Positions 1-11,693 of a stretch of DNA of 64,000 nucleotides are shown here, in pieces (the first letter of the stretch is position 1; each line of letters starts with the position of its first letter). The notes below the pieces were generated by a model. That model was given only the letters and a program-made list of their open reading frames with translations, was not told where the DNA came from and did not search any database. Where the stretch lies: contig CM066311.1 of assembly GCA_033807695.1 (NCBI GenBank), forward strand, positions 186,001 to 250,000, read 5' to 3'. Made by a program: the position numbers and the translations under genes. The DNA is from Daedaleopsis sinensis (taxonomy: Eukaryota; Basidiomycota; Agaricomycetes; Polyporales; Polyporaceae).

Positions 1-177
1 GGAGGCAGACGTCGACGTGTCGGGGCTGACGCGGGCTCGGTGGGCGGGAATAGTGCGGAGGTGGGCAATGGGGGCGTCGACCCGCCGTTGACGTCGTCGT
101 CGGCCTCCACGTATGTTCCAGGCGTCACGTTTGGGGCGAAGGTGAGTGCTCGTGGCGAGGCCGAGTTGATGCCATAG
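1..177 (+). CDS. Possible 3' end of a gene running off the left edge
   Basis: The first frame is open from base 1 to a TAG at 175-177. It encodes a Gly/Ser-rich stretch followed by the segment STYVPGVTFGAK. A good splice donor (GTGAGT) follows directly after that segment, near base 141, so the frame could instead continue into an intron and another exon. No start is in the window and I recognise no domain. It could be chance open frame in GC-rich DNA. Confidence 0.25.
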   Translation, partial: GGRRRRVGADAGSVGGNSAEVGNGGVDPPLTSSSASTYVPGVTFGAKVSARGEAELMP

Positions 178-3140
178 TTTCCGGGCTTGACCTGGGTGAG
201 GCCTGCACGCGATAGGGATCGATTGGTGAGTTTTTGGGAGCTGTAGATAGAGCCAGTGCATGATAGATAACATACCTCCCATAGCGAGCGACGACCTTCT
301 GCGACGCATGAGGCTGGACCGTGAGGGAGACATAACTGCTGCCGTTGACCAAAAGGAGGCAGACAAAAGGGAGGGAGAGCGCGGGGGAGGAGTTATTGTT
401 CTCGTGTCTGCTTTAAATGATCCTGGGCCTGGAGGTCAGAACCTTTCGTGACGGAGCTCTCAGGACCCGGGAACGGTCCCAGCTAACGAAAACCCCTAGC
501 CGTATAAGCGCCCACAGAGGCGATGCGCACTAGATGAACGCCTGTGCCACACCGCCTCCCTACTCTCCGTGATGGATGATCCTGGGATGTCTCTGCGGTC
601 TTTCGTCACCTCCTCGACCTGCGATACCTCCAAAGCTTTGCAGAATATCGCTCTCTGTACTCCAAGGCTCGCCCTCGTAGTCCGTGGACGACACACGGCA
701 TTATTCGGGGTCCTCGTCCTCATCAAACAGTCATCAGACTTATCCGTGCGTTCCCCTTGTGACCAAATTTGGAAGTCAGTTTGTTCTGACCCTCTCTGGC
801 CTCCAGAGGTCCGCTGGGGACGACTTCGCGAACGTGGCACGAACCTTCGCTGACATCGAATCCTGGGAACCTCGTAGCCGACCTGCGGCTCTCACCGTCA
901 GACAGCATCAGTTCAGGGTGCACTGTCGTCGCCGGGAGCTCACTGGACTGTCGGATGCATCGTGAGTTGCTTGAGTTCTACGATGAAAGTAGCTATGTAC
1001 TCATACGCTCTACCCATTGCTAGGCAACTGCGCACAGGACAACTGAGGACATCGTACACATACTTGCGATGTCAGCATGAATGACTGCGAGGCGGGCCCA
1101 ATATTGGCGGGTCTCATTTCCGCCCTCCTCGTGGCATTTCAGTTTGGCGGATGCAGATGCGCCACTCACATGTACCTTATCCGCCTGGCATTCCCCGGAC
1201 CGACACACATGGCGCGGTGGGCACTAGTTGCCTTCTCCCGCGATATGGATATGTAGCGAGGTCGCCACCGAACTCGACTTGCAAGTTGAAGACCATGGCC
1301 TTTGTTCGTCGTCGAAGGTACTTATCCCAAGGTACGCTACGCAATTTTAATTTACGCTCTGACCTCAGAACACGCGATTACGTGTTTTGTAGATTCCTCA
1401 TCTACATCGTGCTACCAGCCGAGCTTTCGAAACTCCAAGGACCCACCTTCACAATATCCCACTCACGATGCACGATAATCGTGCCAGAGGCTCAAATCGC
1501 AAGACGAACTCTTCGTATGGACTTCGGCGATCTCGATCTTGCCCTTGCTATGGATCCTCCATCTCCAATACATACACGTCCGAAAATGGAAACCGTTGTC
1601 GTTCGTCCACCAGAATTCTAGATCTCTATAGACGGCTCCACGGCCACCCTCACGCTGGCGGCTACACTCTCGAACGGACTTTACACGGTTGCCAACGTCA
1701 CGCCTTTTCCGCCCTGGCCCCTCCGCTTAGGGCGTTACGTTGTTCTCGTCCGTCGCTCGCACCCGGCTCCTCGGTTCACTAGACTCTCTTAGTCTACGTA
1801 TACATATCTCTTGTGCTTCTCTCCCGAGATTGTACACCATCACGACACACGTATGCGCTTCGCAGTCCGAGAAAGTCGCATTGGCCGAATAGATTGCAGC
1901 TGAAACGAGTTTCATGCCCGTGGAAAGCACCAACCTTCTTTCTGATGCGCCTGCTAGTCTGCTCCCGTTGCGCGCGCCGCGCCCTGTTCACGACGGGGAA
2001 CTCCAACGCTCTTGAACGTCGACCCACTGACGCAGAATGTCCCTCCGCGTTCGGGCCGAGGGACATAGCCGTGCGCCGGCGGCATATTTGACTGCTGTTC
2101 TACGAACGCGCCTATGGACATTGGTAGCTGTCGCCAGTCATGGTAGATGCTGTGGATATAAACTCTAGTTAGTACACGACCTGCTCAATATCATTGATTG
2201 GGTTTACTTCTCTGCCGTCACCTCTGCGCAGATGCTGTGAGTACGCTGCACAGCGCATGAGACAGTCTGGTGGTGCGTCTGGTCACGCGACTGTTAGGTT
2301 TGGAAGGCCTCTATACTAGTAGTACTATTTGAAACCTTAATGTCACCTTTGGGCAGACGTCGTGACCAGTAGTAGCCTGTGCGTTGAAGATTATGAAATG
2401 GCTGTCACAACGTCCACGTCCCGGGCACGTTGCAAAGTACGGGGGTCAACGCTTATCCTTTCTACTTGGACACAGCCGATACGAAGCTCCCGCGTCTTGC
2501 TCAAGCCAGTGATACACGAGGCCGACTTATGTAGCAGGCCAGTTCCTCCGAGCCTGTTCGAACTATTTGCCTGGCTGATCATCCGCTAGTGGGCTCGAGG
2601 ACCCAGTGCGGCCGGTGTTACGGTACATAACGGGTATTCTGTCCGCATGTGGCACAGCATTTCATGCTACGGTCTCGCGCGGTGCACTGAGTGAGGTGGG
2701 TCAATCGAATTCCAGTGGTCAATGGCGTGTTGCCTTTTCTACTTACGAGTCGCAAGCGCTTGACCGCATATGCTGCGATACATCTCACTGGCTTCGCTGA
2801 CAGCTATTCAATGAGCCCGGATCAGTTCAGCAGAATGGTTGAACCTCGCGAACGTACTCAGCTGCCAAATCGGGAACGACACTGTCATGGGCGCCAATGA
2901 AAGTAACTCATACGAACATCATCTTCAATAATATCCCGTCTCGCGTGTCCACACAACCAGTGGAATTCGTTCCTAGAGCGCACCGTTAAGATATGTCCCC
3001 GAGTAACCCACACCAGCTAGTACTTGTCTACCAAGTCGTCCACCTAGCGCCGATCCGTTCATCCGCCCCTCCCTCCTCCTTCGTCCGCCATTCGTACCAT
3101 TCCCGTACTTCGTTAAAGGACTTCACAGCGCAATAACCTG
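178..3140. other. Gene-poor stretch, no supported gene
   Basis: I find no recognisable domain on either strand. Several frames of 60-156 codons are open but have no family resemblance and no convincing splice structure. One short patch near 1625-1690 reads on the plus strand as GSTATLTLAATLSNGLYTVA, which resembles a beta-strand repeat of a secreted fungal protein. It has no open flanks, so it could be a relic or chance. Confidence 0.5.
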
Positions 3141-3968
3141 TTAAATTTTGCGCAGGGACGTAGGTGTGTACCTGGACGTCGGTGCCGGAGAAGGCAGCGA
3201 CGAGCGCACCGCGCGCCCGCCGGTCTCCGCACACGCCCGCAATAGCCCCGCGAGGACATCCATCAGCGCGTCGTCCATCTCGCGCACGTACACCTCGAGC
3301 TCCTCGAGGGCCTGGCACCCCTGCGCGAGGGACCCAAGCACGCAGCGGCGGAAGATGATGCTCTGAAACGGGGCCACCCACAACCACCGGAAGAAGACTG
3401 CGAGCTTGCACACGTTCGCGAGCGCGGAAAGGACGGCTGCGATGTGCGCGGCGCCCTTGGAGCCGGACACGCTGATGCGCGCCTCGGTCAGGCCCTGAGG
3501 AAGCACGGACCCGGCGGTGCTGGCAGTGGTCGGGGTTACGCCCCAGAGGCGGTCGACCTTCCAGCGGCGGTCCCTGGCGTTTCCTGGGGGCCTGAGCATG
3601 ATACACGCGCCGCCTTTGCCGCCTCCAGTGGTGGTGCCGGACAATTCGAGTTTGCCGGCGTCGGCCGTCTCCGACTCCGAGTCGTACGAGAGGCTGAGGG
3701 AGAGAGACATCTGCGTCGGGGGGTGTGGAGCGGGGAGGGCCCGAATCAGCGCTAAGCTGTCGCTTGCTGACAATGCTTTGACGGCGATGTCGTTGAGGTA
3801 GACACGGCTGTCGGCTGGGAGGTGGAGGTTGCAAAAGAAGGCCGTGCATGTGGAGATGTCCGCGGGTCCCTGCTCGAGCGACAGGTAGCGCAGGCGTCCC
3901 AAGGCGACGTGTAGCAGCCGCGATTCTTCAGAAACACAGACCACATTGTGCAAGTGCAACACCTCGAG
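3141..3968 (-). pseudogene. F-box/LRR-like protein fragment
   Basis: One frame of about 275 codons is open on the minus strand and ends at TAA 3141-3143. Its beginning, LEVLHLHNVV followed by LGRLRYLSLEQG, has the leucine spacing seen in the C-terminal halves of the large basidiomycete F-box-like family. The frame is blocked by a TGA about 65 bases upstream. The only plausible entry is a splice acceptor (CCCCCCAG) just before LEVLHLHN. The 500 bases upstream show no F-box exon and no believable start. I read it as a truncated, probably decayed family member. It could be a live gene whose first exon I failed to recognise. Confidence 0.4.
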
Positions 3969-4608
3969 CCTGGGGGGCCTCCCGGGGGACCCTGAAGGGC
4001 CAGTCAGTGCACCCCGCGAGGGGAGCCGTCAACAGGGCTCGTGGTCGGGACGGCTGCGAAGAGGAGTGCCGGTAGTATACGGGCCACTTTCACCAGTCTG
4101 CTACCGGACTGTCGGCGTGCTGCTGCTGTTCGGACATGTATTCAACCCTTCAACGTTGTTGGTCGGTGAGCAACTTGAAGTTCCTCGTCCTGTCGTGTGA
4201 TATCTCGTGCATGTTAGGGAAGCATGCTCACCTCTTTAATATAGGCAAAGTAGCTTGGCGTAGACTAGTAGGGCCACGGTACTATGATGTCTCTGCGGTC
4301 GACGGTCGTCCGGCGATTCGGACGAGAGCCTGCTGGCGCTTAGGCTATTCACGCCGTTGCGCAACTCTTGCAATCTCTATGCCACGGCCAAACAGTACTC
4401 GTGGAACGTCCAAGCTAAGGCAAGGCTGAATTTCATCAGATCAGGCTCATGAAGTTCAAGTTCAAGGTAAGTCGGAAAGGCGCGCGCCTAGTATAACCTC
4501 CGCAGCAGGAAGCGCCTGGGCTGTCCCAACCGGCCGTCACGGTCCACTGCGCTCAACACCTTAGCCTCGTCCTTTCATATTCTCTCAACCTCCTGACCGA
4601 CGAGCACG

Positions 4609-5372
4609 ATGGCTCTCCCCCGTTCAAACTACGACCCTCGTCGGGTCTGCATCAATCCGTTCCCCGCCATAAGCCTTGGAAAGCACAGACGCACGATGGG
4701 GATCTATCTCGCAGGCGGTCTCGTACGTCTCCTAGCCATCCTCCGGGTTCTCTCGACTGACTTGCATTCTCCCCTCCTCCCCAACTTTGCCCAATGCATA
4801 TTGGAACGACGCTAGTTTGCGCTCGCGAACTGGACGTTCCTCGACGCCGCGATCCTCTCCGCGCACGCGCACTCCCCATACGACGAGCCGCAGGTGCCGC
4901 CCCCGGTGCACGTCACCTTCCTCGACTGGCTCCCCGGGATATGCTCCCTCATCGGCATGATCGTCATCAACCTCATCGACAAGGACCGCGTGCAGGGCCA
5001 CGAGGACTTTGGCGACTCCCGCGCCGTGTGGCGCGCGAGACTGTTCCTGTTCATCGGGTTCGCATTCATGGCGGGTGGATTGGCGGGCAGCGTGGTGAGT
5101 CCTATTCTCCTGCTGCAGTTACTCGTGCAATGGTGGCCCTGCACTACCGTGCACAAAGGCTAGCTGTGGTGCAAGTGAGGATCTGATACTGACGAGTGCG
5201 ACGTTCGCAGACCGTGCTTGTGCTCAAGTATATCCTCCACCACTACTCGGAGCAGTACACGTACTACGGCTACGCCAATGTGTCCCAGAACGTTGCACTC
5301 ATGCTGTCAGCTATTGTACTCTGGATTTCGCAGAGCGTCAGCACGGAGTACGAGTATACGTTGTCTATCTAG
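4609..5372 (+). CDS. TMEM50/Vps68-like (UPF0220) membrane protein
   Basis: Three exons (4609-4722, 4816-5094, 5211-5372) join in phase to give 184 residues. The start follows the usual fungal N-terminus of this family (MALPRSNYDPRRVC), and the first hydrophobic segment is split by intron 1 (MGIYLAGGL / FALANWTFLDAAI). Hydrophobic helices follow at WLPGICSLIGMIVINLI, RLFLFIGFAFMAGGLAGSV and NVALMLSAIVLWISQSV, giving four membrane spans. NLIDKDRV is a conserved loop motif of the UPF0220 family. Yeast Vps68 and human TMEM50 act in endosomal/secretory membranes; Vps68 has been linked to late endosome function, so that role is inferred by homology. Both introns have GTRNGT donors. A short stem-loop lies about 50 bp downstream. 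The gene converges on the S13 gene. Confidence 0.88.
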
Positions 5373-5420
5373 TTCGTGTTTCGTGTTGTAATGCTATATC
5401 ATATGCTCGCAATGAGGACG

Positions 5421-5449
5421 TTGTACACTCTATCCAAGTGAGTGTACAA
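5421..5449. terminator. Stem-loop after the TMEM50-like gene
   Basis: A perfect 9-bp inverted repeat (TTGTACACT ... AGTGTACAA) with an 11-base loop lies 49 bp after the stop codon, between two convergent genes. It may mark 3'-end formation, but eukaryotic 3' ends do not need hairpins, so the role is a guess. Confidence 0.3.
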
Positions 5450-5706
5450 TTGCCTCGAGGATCCAAGCGAGAAACTTGCCTCGCCCCATGGACGTCAAAA
5501 ACGATGGTCTTCGGAAACAGGCGAACTCAAACGACAGGTTATTGAGTTATGTGCATAGCCCTAGGTTCTGCATTTGGGTGTCATGTGGAAAGCGTACAAA
5601 GGATAACATATCTCGACAGCCCACCCATCGCCGTCGACGTCCGTCCCATCCTAACCCCCGCTATGTATGCGGCGGCCCTCCGCTCGTTCGATCCGACAAA
5701 GGCTGC

Positions 5707-6244
5707 TCATGCAATGAGCGTCGATGCGGTGGCCGAGTCGTACTTGAACGTTGGGGGGATCTGCTGCTTCGACTTGTAGTAGCGCGCGAGACGGTGGATA
5801 CGGGACTCGATGAGGATGAGGCGGAACTTGGAGTCCTTGTCCTTGCGGTTCACCTCAAGGTGCTTGCGTACGGCAACCGCCTTTTTCACGAGGTGCCAGA
5901 GATCCTCGGGGATCTGAGGCGCAAGACCTGCATTCTCTCCATCAGCCTCACATCCCACCCCATATCCACCCGCTCGCCTCAAAGCATCTCGCATAGAAAC
6001 GATGCTCACCTTGCGACTTGAGGATACGCAGGATCTTGTTGCCGGTCACGAAGCGGACCTGGGGGATACCGTGCGAATCACGGAGGGTGACACCGATCTG
6101 GGACGGCGTAAGACCCTTGCGGGCGAGCTTGATGATGTGCTCGACAACGTCGTCAGGCGTCGTCTTGAGCCAGGTCGGGGGAGCGCGGCGGTAAGGGAGG
6201 GCGGAGGACGAAATGCCCTTTCCGGGAGCGTGCATGCGACCCAT
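5707..6244 (-). CDS. RPS13: 40S ribosomal protein S13 (uS15)
   Basis: Two exons (6010-6244 and 5707-5927) join in phase to give 151 residues, exactly the usual eukaryotic length. The N-terminus [20 protein letters not shown] and the later blocks [46 protein letters not shown] and [17 protein letters not shown] are near-invariant in this family. The protein binds 18S rRNA in the small subunit body. The 82-bp intron has a GTGAGC donor and a TGCAG acceptor. I chose the second ATG of the longer open frame, because MGRMHAPG is the universal start. It is transcribed away from the S6 gene across a shared 396-bp region. Confidence 0.97.
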
Positions 6245-6640
6245 GGTGACTCTGCTCACCGCTCATCAGCACTCCGACACCACACCTAACGACGGCGAGG
6301 GCGACATACGAGTTTTTAGGGGGAAGCGGGGGAGACTTGAGGTCTTGAGGGCGTCGTGCGTGCCGTTGGGCTCAGCGATAGACTTCAATCTGTGGGTGGG
6401 GAGCAGGCCACGTGCTCCCAAGGCAGTGGCTGATGGAGCTGTACAGTACCAAACCTTGTTCCGCCACACGGCCTCGGGCGTTGTCCGTGTTTGTGCACGC
6501 CTCAAGCCATCCGACATCGAGCGCAAGATATCTCGTCGCCGTCCTCGTCGTCGCCGGGATACGCCCATTCACGACTGAAGGTCCGTCTCCCCCCTTTATA
6601 TCATTTAATTGGAAACTCAATTCCATGCTGTCTCTGTAGC
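6245..6640. promoter_or_regulatory. Shared divergent promoter of S13 and S6 genes
   Basis: This is the 396 bp between the two ribosomal protein start codons, which point away from each other. Near the S6 side there is a pyrimidine tract followed by TTTATATCATTT (about 6595-6607), roughly 35-45 bp before the S6 ATG, consistent with a TATA-like core. No recognisable UAS motif was identified by eye. Confidence 0.7.
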
Positions 6641-7606
6641 ATGAAGCTCAACATTGCCAGTGAGTTCTGCCGCCATCCCGGGAGGGAGATTGTAGAATAT
6701 GTGTTCTGACCAGGTCGTCCGCAACAGACCCCGCAACCGGGGAACAAAAGACGATCGACTACGACGATGAGAAGAAATAGTGCGCACTCTTATTCCTCCT
6801 GCTATTGCACTCGCATTCAACCTTTGGATCCACCTCTTAGCCGTGTCTTCTACGACAAGCGTATCGCGCAGGAGGTCCCGGCCGACTCTCTCGGCGATGA
6901 GTGGAAGGGCTATGTGTTCCGCATCACTGGCGGCAACGACAAGCAGGGTTTCCCCATGAAGCAGGGTGTCCTCCTCCCCTACCGTGTCCGCCTCCTCCTC
7001 TCGGACGGCCACTCGTGCTACCGTATCCGCCGCACCGGCGAGCGCAAGCGCAAGTCGGTTCGGGGTTGCATCGTCGGCCCTGACATCGCCGTCCTTTCGC
7101 TCGTGATCGTCAAGCAGGGCGAGAACGAGATCGCCGGCCTGACCGACAACGTCCTCCCCAAGCGCCTCGGTCCCAAGCGGGCGACGAAGATCCGCAAATT
7201 CTTCAACCTCTCCAAGGAGGACGATGTCCGCAAGTACGTTGTGCGGAGAGAAGTTAAGAGCGCCAAGAAGGAGAACGCGAAGCCCTACACCAAGGCGTGC
7301 GTATACCTTTATTGCCACGAGAGCCTGTCGCGATTAGGTGTTGATGCTCGCTGCCCAGTCCCAAAATCCAGCGTCTGGTCACCCCCCTCCGTCTCCAGCG
7401 CCGCCGTCACTTGCACTCTCTCAAGCGCCGCCGGATCGAGCGCCAGAAGGAGCAGAAGTCGGAGTACGACGCGCTCCTCTCCAAGCGCATTTCCGAGAAG
7501 AAGGAGAAGGCGGCCGCCATCAAGGCATCACACAAGAAGTGCGTCTTTCGTCCTCGTATCCTGGACCTGCGCTAATGAGAGCTGGTCATTTAGGGTCACT
7601 GCGTAA
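6641..7606 (+). CDS. RPS6: 40S ribosomal protein S6 (eS6)
   Basis: Five exons (6641-6659, 6728-6779, 6841-7296, 7359-7538, 7594-7606) join in phase to give 239 residues. The N-terminus [20 protein letters not shown] and the core blocks [61 protein letters not shown] and [16 protein letters not shown] match eukaryotic S6 throughout. Family members are phosphorylated at C-terminal serines. Here the tail is [20 protein letters not shown], the short fungal type, and the residues [10 protein letters not shown] precede it. The first coding exon is only 19 nt and the last only 13 nt. Introns are 53-68 bp, and the last carries a clear GCTAAT branch site. The small-subunit role is certain by homology. 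Confidence 0.97.
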
Positions 7607-9172
7607 AATGCCTGCCATTGTTGCCTGCTCTTATCCTATGCGGTCGCACGTTGTATGGTTCTACGTATAGTCATGTCCTTTGCTCTCCTTCCATCTCCTC
7701 TGCAATCTCATCCATGCGACTTATGGCGAACTGTACTGCTGCGAGCGGGATAACACAGATGTTGTATATCAGCTCTCTCTATTCGGGAGGTGCTCGCTGT
7801 GCGCTCCTCGCCGTCGGTTGCCTACGAGCGTCCCGCGCCGTCTGTCAAGCTGTGGTTAGTGTGTGTCCTGATGCTACGTAGGTGAGGGGTGCACATGTTG
7901 TTCGTATGTCAAGTCGACGGTACCTATCTCATTCGTTCGCTGTCATTGTGCGTTGGTGTGTGGTTTATCATCATCTGCATTGACGGATTCTACTTGCATA
8001 TATGGACTCGAACCGGTGCACAAAGCCCATACACTCATCTTGAACGTTTGAACCTCTATACGCTGATCAAGTTATTAAATCTCGATCGTGCCTTCGTTGT
8101 TCGACAACGAGGTGCTTGCGTTCCAACGTGTAGATGGAACGCTCGGTCCTTCTTGCGCAATACACAACTCGTCCATATTGTCTCAGTGAGCACACGAGCA
8201 GCTGTAGTTGGGACTCACTCGTAAGACAGGTAGTTCCAGGTTTGTTATGACCTCACATTCGCCACCGGAATGCGTCTTCCCCTCCATGCATCGCAGGTGC
8301 AGCCCCGTTGTGTGAATGGCGGTCGATCTCGCGCATATGTACAGCCCCAGAACTAAGCCATTCGTTATTCGCTTTCAGCCGTCCTAACCAAGCATGTTAT
8401 GTCCGAGTCAATGTCTCCATGCTGCCTATTCACGCAAGAGAGATACGTTTTTGCACTTCGTCCCGTGTAGCATCATTGCACTGACTACGTGAGCAGTCAC
8501 GGCTGAACGTTTCCTCCCTTCCTCCCGCTCACTGGATGTTCGTGCTGCGGTTCAAGTCATGGGTGTACAGCTCATCCAAGTGATGTCCTCGACCTGCTGC
8601 GAGGTACCGGCAACGGTGGATAGACCCACATACCTCTGCAAGCAGCAGGGAATCGCGCAAGTCGCACTCGCGGAGGTCAGAATTCACGGAGACTCAGATA
8701 GTACATGGAGAAATCAAGGGAGCTCCAGGCTCTATATTATCATATCGCGACGGTCTTGAACCGCAATCCATCTCGGTCGGCACTTCACTTCGCCATTGAG
8801 GTGATAAGATCCCACATCCCCGCAGTGCTGGATCGCCTTCTCCTCGTCTATGCGCTCGCAGCAGGGATGGCAGCAGTGGAAGGCGCGGAGAGCGCAGGCG
8901 CGAGACGACGCCGACACGGGCACGGACAGCTGGGACCTGCTGGGACACCGGCGCATCGTTCGCAGTGAGGGAGGGGGCACCACCGGGGATTATTTATTAT
9001 TTAATATTGGAGCGGACGTCGGAGCCGCGGGGGCACCCTCGAAAACGTGCCATGGACGTCACTATTTGTTAAAACAGCTGCAAATTGAAGCTGCTGTGTT
9101 ACGTATCCATAGCGTGCATAGGATTTGCACGAACACAACACCACGCGAAGTTAACACTCGAGGAGAGGATTA
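7607..9172. other. Intergenic stretch with a relic repeat, no gene
   Basis: This holds the S6 3' untranslated region and then AT-richer DNA with no supported gene. The only structure I noticed is a 55-bp patch (8936-8990) shared in inverted form with 14156-14210, listed separately. Confidence 0.5.
8936..8990 (-). repeat. Diverged dispersed repeat, copy A
   Basis: Read on the minus strand, this 55-bp segment matches 14156-14210 (plus strand) with about eight mismatches. An uninterrupted identical run of 26 bases covers GCGAACGATGCGCCGG and its flanks. In one shared frame both copies read G-G/D-APS-L/V-TANDAPVSQ, with several differences falling at silent codon positions. That pattern suggests a diverged coding family rather than a recent copy. 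Confidence 0.6.
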
Positions 9173-10653
9173 TTAAGAACTGGTATCGATACGGCACCCT
9201 CCATGATGCTCCCTGTAGCATGGCCAGTCAGCTCTCAGACGTCTCTGAAGTGAACGGCGACGGCCATACCGTAGGAACATGTGCGGCCGCACAGCGATCA
9301 TGCCCCTGACCTTCAAAAGCGGGAAGCAATCCTCGACGGCGGGTCTCCACTGCGCGGCCCACCAGTGCGTGAGCCACGGGTACAGCGCAAACGTGCGGAG
9401 CATGGGGAAGTGCGACAAGCGCACGATCCGCTCGATGGGCGCCCGCATGTCGCACACAAGTTCGCAAAAGTCGTCCACGGAGGAGTGCAACACGTTTGCG
9501 CGATTGAAGTGGACCTGGACCTCCTCGAGGGTGTTGGAGTACAGCCGGCTGAGCAGGATCGGGACCATGCTGAGTTTCTGCGGGTAGGCTTTGATGTAGT
9601 CGTCGTGCGGGAACATGTGGAAGAGCTCGAGCACGAGTGTCCTCAGGCTGTGCATCGCGAAAGCCGCAGAATAATCTGAGGAGAGACGGGGTTAAGGGGC
9701 GCGTCAGAGGTGAGAAATTCACATCAAAGTTTTTAAGAGAGCTAGACAAGTGAGCGCACTCACGTCTGTCGACGTTGACGGACAGTATCTCGATAATTCC
9801 GAGGTTGAGCACCAGTCTGGTCACGGTCCAGAACGAATGGAGTACCGTCCTTATTCCAGCTCCGTCCGCGAGAGCGAGGCTAATATTGTCCTACACCATC
9901 CACCGCCGCGCATCAATGTCACGTTCGACTCGTCGTTCATTAGAAACTTGCAAGACTTACCGTTGGCTCCACCGGGTCCTCCTGCACGATCCTGAGCTCG
10001 GCCAGCCTGAGAGGTATGACGCGGAGGGCTTCCCGGCGGCCATTGCGACCTGTTCGCGGGGTCCACGCGAACGACTGGAGAACCAGCGCACGGAGGTTCG
10101 GATACGGCTGGAGCAGACAGTCCAGCTCCCATGCGTGCCGGACCGCTATCGAGTGCATCTCCAGCACCGTCACGGTGTGCATCGGGCGGGCGTAGCAGCG
10201 GCTTTGGTGGATGAACAGAGGACCGGCCTCCGGGCTCCTCGCAAGCGTCACCGAGCGGAGATGCGGGAGATGCACCGCGAGGGAGGCGGGGAACAGCTCC
10301 ACGAAGGACTTGTACGAGTCCGACTTCGGGTCGGGGCGTTGGATGACCTGGCATGCGGTCACCATCTGCGCGAGATACGGGGTCTCTGCCAGACGGCGCC
10401 GGATGTCCTGGACGGACAGATGTGCTGGGAGGCTCGAGCCCGATGATTCCACGCGCAGGAGCTGGTTGACGAGGAGTTTGCACGTCTGGTGCCATGCGTA
10501 GCAGACGAGGGAGTAAGGGACCAGCTGGGTCTTGCACCACGTCGGGTCGCACCGCTCTGCGTATAGGTCTCCGTAGATGAACTCCAGGATCATCTCGTAC
10601 ACCTCCTGCGAGAAAAGCGATCGTCCCGTCATCGGGATTGATGTGCTGGACAA
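9173..10653 (-). CDS. F-box-like domain protein
   Basis: Three exons (9961-10653, 9764-9890, 9173-9675) join in phase to give 440 residues. Residues about 12-65 carry an F-box-like motif (LFSQEVYEMILEFIYGDL, then LVPYSLVCYAWHQTC), with the L-x-E-hydrophobic-hydrophobic pattern and the SLVCYAW core seen in basidiomycete family members. The rest is leucine-rich and LRR-like (LPHLRSVTLA, YPNLRALVLQSF, TRLVLNLGIIEILSV, LRTLVLELFHMFP, LRTFALYPW). Such proteins are usually SCF ubiquitin ligase adaptors, but these fungi carry large fast-evolving families and no substrate can be inferred. Introns are 70 and 88 bp with GTAAGT and GTGAGT donors. The C-terminus is Arg-rich and looks unstructured. Confidence 0.8.
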
Positions 10654-11693
10654 AGAGCGAGGAGGGGTTGGGACGATGCCGATTTTCTGCGGAGCGGGGG
10701 TGTGGAGGGTAGACGAAAAACGGTTCGATGCGGGGGGCTAGCGCATCTGCAGCGGGATGCACGATGCTCTATGAGCAAAAGCGAACTTTGGTCGAATTGT
10801 GGGCGCGTGGGCGCCCGTGCGCCCGCCATGATCCATGCATCCATGAAGCATTGATGCTCGCAACATGAGCCCTATCGTGAGATTTGGTCCAGAAAGGCAC
10901 GGCGCAGTGGCCCTCATTTTGCAGATCAAGTCGAACATGAGCCTCCCGTGCTTGACTCCAATGCAGTCTCAATGTCTACGGGACGGAGGCCGTTGCTGCC
11001 GCAACACCAGGGTAGGGATCGGAACGCGTTTTCGTTTGTAAGAGAGAGAGCAGTTGAGTGATCTCCGAGAGTGGAAGAGGCTTGCTTCTCGGGCGCGCCT
11101 GGTAGTGTGGGACCATGCTGGTCACCATGCTGGTCACTTAGTCGACAATCGATCGTTACGGACGATAGGAAGATAACAGCACGCACCCTAGAGACGGCTC
11201 GGGCTGCAAGTGGTCACTGTGCATAGGATGACAACGAGGCTGAGGCTGTTCGAGGGTGTGCGAGCTGAGCGTAACGTGATTGGGTGTCGTTCAAGCAGGA
11301 TCCCACGTACCTGCCATAGCCTGCTTCGAACGGGCCACTTACCGTCGAGTATCCGCGTCATTTACAATAGCTGCACTGACCTTCACCTTCCGACGGGTTG
11401 AACGAGCGGCGAACGGGGCGTGTGCTGAGAAAAACGATACTGTCGGTATGCATGGACGCGATCGAGCAGTTAGTAGGCTACAGTAAGTCCAAACCATGGT
11501 AGTAGTAGCACTGCGACAAGCCGTAGAGTAACGCCGTATGATATCCGTGGGTCGTAACTCGTGGAGGGTATCGTGATGATGAAGAGAATGTTTGGCAGAT
11601 GTCTGCCGGACTGAAGATGGAAGGAGGATAGCGAGGATAGGGACGGAGGCAAGGTGTCACAGGGAGGAGCGAAATTGCGGGACACAGGGAGCA
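10654..11693. other. Intergenic stretch, nothing supported
   Basis: There is no domain-bearing frame on either strand. On the minus strand an optional alternative last exon of the neighbouring Gly/Ser-rich protein could lie near 11480-11610 if its final exon is spliced at a GTACGT present near 11733, but read-through to the TGA at 11694 is simpler. Confidence 0.4.
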
